The position numbers and the translations under genes are program-made. From positions 124,001 through 188,000 of the forward strand of contig JBMHCG010000039.1 in assembly GCA_049890035.1 (NCBI GenBank): a stretch of 64,000 nucleotides of DNA. The letters are read 5' to 3'. This document shows, piece after piece, positions 44,139 to 51,407 of this stretch; positions within the stretch are counted from its first letter, which is position 1; each line of letters begins with the position of its first letter. Origin of the DNA: UBA11891 sp049890035. Its GTDB lineage: Bacteria > Bacteroidota > Bacteroidia > Flavobacteriales > Flavobacteriaceae. The notes below the pieces were generated by a model. It ran no database searches and was not told where the DNA came from. It saw nothing but the letters and a program-made list of their open reading frames with translations.

Positions 44139-44948
44139 ATGAAACGAAAAGCCTTATTTGAATTTGAAGACCAGTCTTGGTTTCCAGCAGTGTTACGCAA
44201 TGGAATGACCCAATTAATTCGGGTTTTACACCGAATGATAGGGACGGCGGAAGTCTTGGAACAGCAGTTGACAGATTGTCAAAATAAAGTGGCTTTTAGA
44301 CAAGTAGTCGATCTTGGTTCGGGATCGGGTGGCCCCCTACCCGATGTGTTTAGAAAGATTAACGCCAAGCGATCAGTGCCCCTCTCACACCTACTCACCG
44401 ACAAATACCCAAATCCCAAAGTAGTAGCGCAGTTTAACAGCCAAAACATAGCATACATTCGCTACGCATCCCAGTCCATGGATGCATTGGCCTTAGAGCA
44501 GTTTCCTGAAGGACTAAAAACCATGATCGCCAGTTTTCACCACCTCTCTCCTTCCAAGGCAAAAGCCCTGTTGAAAGCGGCCGTCCAACATAAGGAGCCG
44601 ATATTGATTCATGAGATTGCAGCAAACAACATCCCCTTCTGGCTGTGGTTGCTTTTACTGCCCCTTTCCCTTTGTATATTGGTCCTTATGGCTCTATTTA
44701 TGACGCCATTTGTTAGACCCCTCAGTGTTTCTCAGCTTTTTTTTACGTATCCACTCCCACTAATCCCCCTGGCATATGCATGGGACGGACAGGCTTCTTT
44801 GATGCGAACCTATTCCCTTTCCGATCTGGAATCCATGATAGCACAAATACCATCCCACGGGTATCGTTGGGAAATCCAAGCTCTAAAAAATAGTAGCAGG
44901 CGTAAAGCTGGCTATAGCGTTTTTGGGTATCCCAGGCGTGCTGATTAA
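44139..44948 (+). CDS. SAM-dependent methyltransferase-like protein with a membrane segment
   Basis: 269 residues from the ATG at 44139. Motif I 'VDLGSGSGGPLPDVF' and the downstream 'LTDKYPNPKV' acidic position fit a class I methyltransferase. 'MIASFHHLSPSKAKALLKAAVQHKEPILIHEIA' resembles the region around motifs III and IV. It then has a strongly hydrophobic stretch ('FWLWLLLLPLSLCILVLMALFMTPF') that is unusual for this fold and suggests membrane attachment. The frame is open far upstream but overlaps the DUF1835 gene. Substrate unknown. Confidence 0.72.
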   Translation: MKRKALFEFEDQSWFPAVLRNGMTQLIRVLHRMIGTAEVLEQQLTDCQNKVAFRQVVDLGSGSGGPLPDVFRKINAKRSVPLSHLLTDKYPNPKVVAQFNSQNIAYIRYASQSMDALALEQFPEGLKTMIASFHHLSPSKAKALLKAAVQHKEPILIHEIAANNIPFWLWLLLLPLSLCILVLMALFMTPFVRPLSVSQLFFTYPLPLIPLAYAWDGQASLMRTYSLSDLESMIAQIPSHGYRWEIQALKNSSRRKAGYSVFGYPRRAD

Positions 44949-45073
44949 AAAATCTATTCAATCATTTTTTATACTTTGTACAAATAAAAACACCCAAATC
45001 TATTCTAAAGCCATCGATGTCTGATAATAAACAGTTAACTATAGACTTTGACCCAGACGCAATCCAATAAAAC

Positions 45074-45529
45074 TCACCCCTCCAATATCTGTGCCGCGTG
45101 TTCTTTGGTTTTGACCTTGTCAATCACCCTCTGACAAAGACCAGAAGTATCAAACACAAAGGTTTTGCGATGGATACCGTCAAACTCTCGACCCATAAAT
45201 TTTTTAGGCCCCCACACACCAAAGGCTTCTATCACCGCTTTGTTTTCATCCGCAAGTAGTGGAAAGGGGAAGTCATATTTAGTAGCAAAATTTTTTTGCT
45301 TTTTTTCGCTATCTGCGCTCACGCCTAAAAGGGCATAACCGGCGGCTTGCAATTCGGCATAGTGATCCCTTAAATCGCAGGCTTCGGCTGTACAGCCGGG
45401 CGTATTGGCCTTGGGATAGAAAAAAACGACCAATTTCTGATTGTGATAATCCGTATGTTTTCTGAGGACACCGTCCTGATCAGTAACAGAAAATTCGGGT
45501 AAAGCAGCACCCACTTGTAACGTATTCAT
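45074..45529 (-). CDS. bcp: Thioredoxin-dependent thiol peroxidase (Bcp/PrxQ)
   Basis: 151 residues. Peroxidatic Cys46 in 'VVFFYPKANTPGCTAEACDLRD' with resolving Cys51 five residues later, as in PrxQ/Bcp of the alpha-helix-2 type. 'LLGVSADSEKKQKNFATKYDFPFPLLADE' completes the fold. It reduces hydroperoxides in the cytoplasm. A TATTTTTG element (45562-45555) is 25 bases before the ATG, in the divergent gap to nth. Confidence 0.95.
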   Translation of the reverse strand: MNTLQVGAALPEFSVTDQDGVLRKHTDYHNQKLVVFFYPKANTPGCTAEACDLRDHYAELQAAGYALLGVSADSEKKQKNFATKYDFPFPLLADENKAVIEAFGVWGPKKFMGREFDGIHRKTFVFDTSGLCQRVIDKVKTKEHAAQILEG

Positions 45530-45554
45530 AGCAATTTATTTTCTTTGTTCCAAA

Positions 45555-45562
45555 CAAAAATA
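45555..45562 (-). promoter_or_regulatory. TATTTTTG -7 element before bcp
   Basis: Exact TAnnTTTG on the minus strand, in the 37-bp gap between divergent bcp and nth. Confidence 0.5.
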
Positions 45563-45566
45563 CACA

Positions 45567-46226
45567 ATGCTAAAAAAAGAAAAAGTCGCTTTTATCATAA
45601 AAACGCTCGACGAGCTATACCCAAACATTCCCATTCCTTTGGATCATACAGACCCCTACACCCTTCTGATTGCGGTATTGCTTTCCGCTCAAAGTACGGA
45701 TGTTCGTGTGAACCAGATCACCCCGTTGTTGTTTGCCAAAGCGCGGACCCCAGAAGACATGATCCAGCTTAGTGTCGAAGAAATTCGAAATATCATACGA
45801 CCGGTTGGTTTGTCACCCATGAAATCAAAAGGTATTTACGGCCTGTCTAAAATTTTATTGGAGAAGCACCAAGGTGAAGTACCGCGTAGCTATGAAGAAC
45901 TGGAAGCATTGCCAGCCGTGGGACACAAAACAGCTGCTGTTGTATTATCACAAGCTTTTGGCATTCCCGCTTTTCCAGTAGATACCCACATTCATCGCCT
46001 GCTCTATCGCTGGGGCCTATCCAGCGGTAAAAATGTGGTACAGACCGAACGAGATGCAAAACGGCTCTTCCCCGAGGATCGTTGGAATGACTTGCATTTG
46101 CAAATCATTTGGTACGGTCGCGAATATTGTCCAGCAAGGGGTTGGAAAATAGAAAATGACCCCATCACCCTTCGCGTGGGGCGGAAGCCATTGGTTCGAA
46201 AAGAACTAAAAAAAGTTAGTTCTTAA
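45567..46226 (+). CDS. nth: Endonuclease III-like DNA glycosylase without the Fe-S cluster motif
   Basis: 219 residues. The helix-hairpin-helix 'LEALPAVGHKTAAVVLSQAFG' with catalytic Lys121 and 'FPVDTHIHRLLYRWG' with catalytic Asp139 identify a bifunctional glycosylase/AP lyase for oxidised pyrimidines. The C-terminal C-x6-C-x2-C-x5-C ligand set of Escherichia coli Nth is missing: only Cys188 ('REYCPARGWKIENDPIT') occurs in the entire protein. The enzyme should therefore fold without a [4Fe-4S] cluster. The end overlaps the convergent small gene at 46216. Confidence 0.92.
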   Translation: MLKKEKVAFIIKTLDELYPNIPIPLDHTDPYTLLIAVLLSAQSTDVRVNQITPLLFAKARTPEDMIQLSVEEIRNIIRPVGLSPMKSKGIYGLSKILLEKHQGEVPRSYEELEALPAVGHKTAAVVLSQAFGIPAFPVDTHIHRLLYRWGLSSGKNVVQTERDAKRLFPEDRWNDLHLQIIWYGREYCPARGWKIENDPITLRVGRKPLVRKELKKVSS

Positions 46227-46371
46227 GCGAATCTAAAAGGTTTTTTTCCGAAGCTTCTTTTTGTTCTTCGTAGGCCTTGGAAAATGCCATAATTCGCTTG
46301 ATAACAAGCTCTCTAGGGGCAATTGGACAGGTTGATGTTTCGTTATTTGATGCTGCGTAGTCTTTTTCCAT
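46216..46371 (-). CDS. 51-residue acidic small protein downstream of an ECF sigma factor
   Basis: Starts 'MEKDYAASNNETSTCPIAPRE' and ends in a charged amphipathic helix. The frame is also open to 46431, overlapping the sigma factor gene end; the ATG at 46371 is preferred because the upstream part has low-complexity codons. It lies 46 bp downstream of the sigma gene on the same strand. No membrane helix or zinc motif of known anti-sigma factors is visible. Family not recognised. Confidence 0.6.
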   Translation of the reverse strand: MEKDYAASNNETSTCPIAPRELVIKRIMAFSKAYEEQKEASEKNLLDSLKN

Positions 46372-46417
46372 TGAATATAATTTAAATACTAAACGCTCCT
46401 TTTTTAATTTTATTGTG

Positions 46418-47008
46418 CTAGGATAAAACAATTTGATTTTCTTCTATCAATCTTCGCAAATTAATGATGGCATAGCGCATTCTACCCAAAGCAGTATTGA
46501 TGCTCACTCCGGTGGTTTCAGCAATTTCTTTAAAACTCATCTCGCGATAGACACGCATCATCAGCACTTCTCTTTGATCTTCGGGCAATTCCAAAATCAA
46601 TTTTTGCAAATCATTAATAATTTGTTCTGTCACCATAGCATCTTCCGCATTGATAGAACCGTCACTGATGAATTGAAATATATCAAAATCATCGCTGTTC
46701 TCAAATTTTGGAATGCGGCTGTTTTTCCTAAAATGATCAATGACAAGGTTGTGTGCTATCCGCATCACCCACGGCAAAAACTTACCTTCTTCGTTGTACT
46801 GTCCATTTTTCAGGGTCTTAATGACTTTTATAAAGGTATCTTGAAAAATATCTTCGGTCGTATCACGATCATGAACCTTTGAGTATATAAAGTTGAAAAT
46901 CCGCTGCTGGTGTCGATTGATTAGCTTTTCAAGTGCCCATTCATTTCCGTTTAGGTAATCGGATACAAGAGGTGCGTCGTTCGCGTGGTTATAAGTGTGT
47001 TGAGACAT
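46418..47008 (-). CDS. RNA polymerase sigma-70 factor, ECF type
   Basis: 196 residues from the ATG at 47008. Region 2 'LEKLINRHQQRIFNFIYSKVHDRDTTEDIFQDTFIKVIKTL' and 'FLPWVMRIAHNLVIDHFRKNSR', region 4 'LILELPEDQREVLMMRVYREMSFKEIAETTGVSINTALGRMRYAIINLRRLI'. It directs RNA polymerase to a regulon that cannot be deduced here. TATTTTTG (47018-47011) ends only two bases before the ATG, so its mRNA is probably leaderless. No classical anti-sigma gene follows, only the 51-residue ORF. Confidence 0.94.
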   Translation of the reverse strand: MSQHTYNHANDAPLVSDYLNGNEWALEKLINRHQQRIFNFIYSKVHDRDTTEDIFQDTFIKVIKTLKNGQYNEEGKFLPWVMRIAHNLVIDHFRKNSRIPKFENSDDFDIFQFISDGSINAEDAMVTEQIINDLQKLILELPEDQREVLMMRVYREMSFKEIAETTGVSINTALGRMRYAIINLRRLIEENQIVLS

Positions 47009-47010
47009 AA

Positions 47011-47018
47011 CAAAAATA
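47011..47018 (-). promoter_or_regulatory. TATTTTTG -7 element before the sigma factor gene
   Basis: Exact TAnnTTTG ending two bases before the ATG at 47008, the closest spacing in the window. Confidence 0.6.
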
Positions 47019-47150
47019 CTTTGAAGCAAAACGAGTTGCTTGCGATAAAAACAAAATTTATTAAAGTATTCTTGCTATATAGGCGTGTTATTTGCTGCAA
47101 TATAGGAAGTTTTTTCTGATATAAAAAATTTGTCTCCCCATAGGATATCG

Positions 47151-47158
47151 TATTTTTG
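47151..47158 (+). promoter_or_regulatory. TATTTTTG -7 element before uvrA
   Basis: Exact TAnnTTTG, 14 bases before the uvrA ATG at 47173. Confidence 0.5.
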
Positions 47159-47172
47159 TCGGGATTGTTGCT

Positions 47173-49965
47173 ATGAAGAACCTGCAAGACCTCGATCCAA
47201 AACAGTATATCCTTATAGAAGGAGCACAGCTTCACAACCTTAAAAATGTTTCTGTGGCACTACCCCGCTACCAACTAATTGTTGTAACTGGGCTTTCGGG
47301 TTCGGGTAAATCTTCCCTGGTTTTTGACACGCTATATGCGGAGGGACAACGACGGTATGTCGAAAGTCTGTCTTCCTATGCGCGTCAATTTATGGGACGA
47401 CTCAACAAACCCAAGGTAGACCAAATCCGAGGCATTGCCCCAGCCATAGCCGTGGAACAGAAAGTAAGCACTGCCAATCCCAAATCAACTGTCGGAACAC
47501 GCACTGAAATATATGACTACCTGAAACTCTTATATGCTCGTGTTGGTATCACTTACTCCCCTATTTCAAATGAACCCGTTCGCAAAGACACGGTTTCGGA
47601 CGTCTTGGATCCCATAAGGAGGTTAAAGGAAGGTGAAAAATTACTTTTGCTGGCCCCGGTTTTGAACAACAGCAAAAGAAGCGCGACTGAAGTTTTTGAA
47701 ATACTTAAACAACAAGGCTTTACACGCATTTTTTCGGAAGATAAAATGCTTCGAATAGATGCGCTTGACGCCCCTCCAAAAGGGGTGTATGAATTGATTG
47801 TTGACCGGGTCGTCGTCCGGCATCAAGAAGACTTTTATCAACGCTTGTCAGATGCCGTTGAATTGGCCTTTTATGAAGGCAAAGGAAAATGCTCTTTGCA
47901 TTTTTTAGCGGATAAGAAGCGTTTGGAATTTTCTAATGCTTTTGAAAAAGACGGGATGAGTTTTTTAACTCCCGGCGTACATTTGTTCAGTTTCAACAAC
48001 CCCCACGGTGCCTGTCGTACCTGTGAAGGCTTTGGTGATTTAATGGGGATTGATCCCGATTTGGTCGTTCCGGATACCAGTAAATCGGTATATGAACATG
48101 CGATAGCTCCTTGGCGTGGTTCGGGCTTTAAGAAATACTATCAAAAATTAGTAGACAGTGCGTACCAATTCGATTTTCCCATTCATAGACCTTTTTATGA
48201 ATTGACCGATCAGGAAAAAGAGTTGCTGTGGAAAGGGAACAAACACTTTTCTGGGATCGATCAGTTTTTCAAAAAAATAGAAGCCAAAAACTATAAAATT
48301 CAAAATCGGGTTCTGCTGTCGCGATACCGCGGTAAAACAATATGTCCCGATTGTAAAGGGACACGTTTGCGAACCGAAGCCAATTATGTCAAAGTTGGAG
48401 GAAAAAGTTTATCCGAGCTACTGCAATTGCCTTTGCTGGAGTTGCACTCCTTTTTTGACCAATTGCATTTATCCGATCATCACGCTGCCATCGCCGAGCG
48501 TTTGCTGGTAGAGATTCGAAACCGAATTCAATTCATGCTTGATGTGGGATTGGGGTATTTGACACTCAATCGTAAATCCAATACGCTTTCGGGTGGGGAA
48601 TCCCAACGAATCAATCTTGCCACATCATTGGGTAGTAGTTTGGTCGGTTCTATGTATATTTTGGATGAACCCTCCGTTGGCTTGCATTCCAAAGACAATG
48701 AGCGCTTAATTGGTGTCCTTAAAAAATTACGCGACCTAGGCAATACCGTTATTGTGGTGGAACACGATGAAGAAATCATGCAAGCCGCTGATCGTGTGGT
48801 GGATTTGGGTCCCCAAGCCGGAAGTCTGGGTGGCGAAATTGTTGCCGAAGGGACGCTCGAAGAAATAAAAAAATCGGATAGTCTCACGGCCCAATACCTT
48901 TCCGGCAAATTGGAAATACCCATTCCCCAACAACGAGAAAAACCGCTCCACCAGCTTTTTCTAACGGGTGCCCGAGAAAACAACCTTAAAAACATAGATG
49001 TTCGGATCCCTTTAGGGGGCTTGTCAGTAATTACTGGAGTTTCGGGTAGTGGAAAGTCGACTCTGGTTAAAAAAATACTCTATCCAGCACTGCTCCGGAA
49101 CTTCGATATTTATACTGAAAAACCTGGGGAATTTTCCGAATTGAATGGGGATTTGGTGGCCCTTTCCGGTGTGGAATTTGTAGACCAAAATCCCATTGGC
49201 CGTTCTTCACGATCCAATCCAGTTACCTACATCAAAGCATATGACGATATTCGGGCTTTGTATGCCAAACAACCACTTTCCAAGCAACGTAATTATCAGG
49301 CCAAGCATTTTTCATTCAATGTAGACGGAGGTCGGTGCGATCAGTGTAAGGGAGAAGGGGTCGTGACCATCGAAATGCAATTTATGGCAGATGTTGTTTT
49401 GGAGTGTGAACACTGCAAAGGCAAACGTTTTAAAAAAGAAATCCGTGACATACGCTACCATGGCGTAGCAATAGACGAACTTTTGCAGATGACTGTGGAT
49501 GATGCCATCGCATTGTTCGATCTACAAGGCGAAAAACGATTGGTAAAGAAACTCTATCCATTGCAACAAGTCGGCTTGGGTTATATTACCCTTGGTCAGT
49601 CGTCTGCCACCCTATCGGGTGGAGAGGCCCAGCGCATTAAATTAGCCTCTTTTATTGGTCGTGGTAATGCCCACGAAAAAATCCTTTTTATTTTTGACGA
49701 ACCGACAACAGGTTTACACTTTCACGACATCCGAAAACTGTTAATTTCCTTCGAAGCACTTATTGACAAAGGCCACAGTATATTAGTCGTGGAACACAAT
49801 CTAGACTTGATTAAATGTGCCGATCACATTATTGAATTGGGGCCCGAAGCTGGAGATGCCGGTGGTTATTTGGTTGGACAAGGAACCCCAGAAGAAATTG
49901 TCCAATTGAAAGATTCGTACACAGGACAGTACTTAAAACAAAAACTGGAAGTACCCCTGGTCTAA
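47173..49965 (+). CDS. uvrA: Excinuclease ABC subunit UvrA
   Basis: 930 residues. First ATPase: Walker A 'VVTGLSGSGKSSLVFDTLYAEGQRRYVESLS' and 'LSGGESQRINLATSLG'; second: 'VITGVSGSGKSTLVKKIL' and 'LSGGEAQRIKLASFIG'. Zinc-binding pairs 'CRTCEGFG'/'CPDCKGTRLR' and 'CDQCKGEG'/'CEHCKGKRF' are intact. UvrA scans DNA for damage and loads UvrB in nucleotide excision repair. Its end overlaps the convergent flippase gene by four bases. Confidence 0.97.
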   Translation: MKNLQDLDPKQYILIEGAQLHNLKNVSVALPRYQLIVVTGLSGSGKSSLVFDTLYAEGQRRYVESLSSYARQFMGRLNKPKVDQIRGIAPAIAVEQKVSTANPKSTVGTRTEIYDYLKLLYARVGITYSPISNEPVRKDTVSDVLDPIRRLKEGEKLLLLAPVLNNSKRSATEVFEILKQQGFTRIFSEDKMLRIDALDAPPKGVYELIVDRVVVRHQEDFYQRLSDAVELAFYEGKGKCSLHFLADKKRLEFSNAFEKDGMSFLTPGVHLFSFNNPHGACRTCEGFGDLMGIDPDLVVPDTSKSVYEHAIAPWRGSGFKKYYQKLVDSAYQFDFPIHRPFYELTDQEKELLWKGNKHFSGIDQFFKKIEAKNYKIQNRVLLSRYRGKTICPDCKGTRLRTEANYVKVGGKSLSELLQLPLLELHSFFDQLHLSDHHAAIAERLLVEIRNRIQFMLDVGLGYLTLNRKSNTLSGGESQRINLATSLGSSLVGSMYILDEPSVGLHSKDNERLIGVLKKLRDLGNTVIVVEHDEEIMQAADRVVDLGPQAGSLGGEIVAEGTLEEIKKSDSLTAQYLSGKLEIPIPQQREKPLHQLFLTGARENNLKNIDVRIPLGGLSVITGVSGSGKSTLVKKILYPALLRNFDIYTEKPGEFSELNGDLVALSGVEFVDQNPIGRSSRSNPVTYIKAYDDIRALYAKQPLSKQRNYQAKHFSFNVDGGRCDQCKGEGVVTIEMQFMADVVLECEHCKGKRFKKEIRDIRYHGVAIDELLQMTVDDAIALFDLQGEKRLVKKLYPLQQVGLGYITLGQSSATLSGGEAQRIKLASFIGRGNAHEKILFIFDEPTTGLHFHDIRKLLISFEALIDKGHSILVVEHNLDLIKCADHIIELGPEAGDAGGYLVGQGTPEEIVQLKDSYTGQYLKQKLEVPLV

Positions 49966-51407
49966 TTTTTTCTTTTTAGGTAAGGAGCCACCGTTTTCAT
50001 GGCACCTGTACTGTAAAGTATCCCCAGATACATTATTCCGGCTATAGCGGATTGAATAAGCATGTTGACAAGCGGTGCGTAAGAGAAATGTACCCATTGA
50101 AAAACAAGTGAAACGCCAAAAATTGAGAGTACAATTTTGAGTGTATCACCACTGTAGGGCTGCATTTTCATCTTCCAATACAACAACCCAATCTTGAGTG
50201 TATTGATGCAAATAAGCACAAAAAGTGTAGCGTAGGCGGCTCCCATCAATCCAAAACGCGGGATGCAATACATATTGAGAAGAACTGCTAATAGGGCAGC
50301 AGATACACTAAAAAACAACACATAAGGATAGTAATCTGAATTGCTGATAATTTGATTCAGGCAACCTGTTGACATACTGTAAAGTTTTCCCAAAGAAACC
50401 AATTGCACCACCCCGATAGCAACTCGGTATTCAGGCTGTAAAAAGGTATAGAAGTCAGTTAGATTCAATTGTATCAGAAGAAAACAACCACCGGAAACAA
50501 GCAACAATAATGTACTACTTTTTTGAAGTAAATCAGCCGTTCGATGAGAGTTCTTTGCATTCAGTGCCTGTGCTACCACAGGACTTATTATTTGAAAAAG
50601 TGCCCGGCCCGGTGCTTCAATTACTGCCGCAATATAAATGGCGACACTATAGTAGGCAACCTCCTCTTTTGAAAAAGTCAACAACATGGCTTTGTCAATA
50701 TCCAATATAAAACTAGCTGCCGCACCGGAGAGAAAAATCAACAAACTGTAACGAACAATAGATCGGATTTGAGGGGGTATCTTTGCTGTGATCACAGGCC
50801 GGTAAACCCACAAACTGAATCCAATAACCAAAAGTAATCGTACATAGTAGCCTCCTAGTAAAAGGTACATGAACTGATTAAAATCATACCATTGAAAAGA
50901 AAATCCAAGGATGAGTACAGCAATCAGAAGCCGGGGATACAGTTCTTTTAGTAAGTTTCCAAAGACCGATTTTAAATGAACCCGAAGCCAGGAATTGAAT
51001 ACTTCAAAATAAGCCGTAGAAACGGCAATCAAAAGGATGAATTCTAAATAAGGAAAAGATATCGATGCATTGCTTTGTAACAAACGATCCAAAAGTTGCG
51101 GATAGCCGGTGTATACAAGCAATAAAATAGAACAAATGATCAGGGGTGCTAGAACAATACAAACTAAAAAAGCGTCCTTGTCCTGTTTGTTTTCAAAGCT
51201 TGAAAAAAACTTGATTAGTGCGTGTTGCAACCCAAAAGAAATGAAAGGCTGGAGTAAATTCGAAACGGCCAGTAGTCCAACAACCAATCCCTGACGACTG
51301 TCACCCATATATATGGGATAGAGAAACAGTACATTCACAGCACCCACTAAAAAGCCTATCCCTATCGAAAACAGATTCAAAAAAGACTGTCTTGCAACGA
51401 CTCCCAT
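49962..51407 (-). CDS. Wzx-like polysaccharide flippase
   Basis: 481 residues with about 12-14 membrane helices, in the MOP/polysaccharide-transporter fold: 'SFLNLFSIGIGFLVGAVNVLFLYPIYMG', 'LFQIISPVVAQAL', 'YYPYVLFFSVSAALLAVLLNMYCIPRFGLMGAAYATLF'. Such proteins flip lipid-linked oligosaccharides, consistent with the YfhO-like protein directly upstream, whose TAA abuts its ATG. No glycosyltransferase cluster is next to it, so the substrate is unknown. Confidence 0.85.
   Translation of the reverse strand: MGVVARQSFLNLFSIGIGFLVGAVNVLFLYPIYMGDSRQGLVVGLLAVSNLLQPFISFGLQHALIKFFSSFENKQDKDAFLVCIVLAPLIICSILLLVYTGYPQLLDRLLQSNASISFPYLEFILLIAVSTAYFEVFNSWLRVHLKSVFGNLLKELYPRLLIAVLILGFSFQWYDFNQFMYLLLGGYYVRLLLVIGFSLWVYRPVITAKIPPQIRSIVRYSLLIFLSGAAASFILDIDKAMLLTFSKEEVAYYSVAIYIAAVIEAPGRALFQIISPVVAQALNAKNSHRTADLLQKSSTLLLLVSGGCFLLIQLNLTDFYTFLQPEYRVAIGVVQLVSLGKLYSMSTGCLNQIISNSDYYPYVLFFSVSAALLAVLLNMYCIPRFGLMGAAYATLFVLICINTLKIGLLYWKMKMQPYSGDTLKIVLSIFGVSLVFQWVHFSYAPLVNMLIQSAIAGIMYLGILYSTGAMKTVAPYLKRKN

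Noticed and set aside
45017..45070. 17-codon ORF MSDNKQLTIDFDPDAIQ between the methyltransferase-like gene and bcp
   Set aside because: Too short, no conserved context visible; could be chance.
48528..48995. 155-codon frame opposite uvrA
   Set aside because: Shadow of uvrA; no protein-family pattern.
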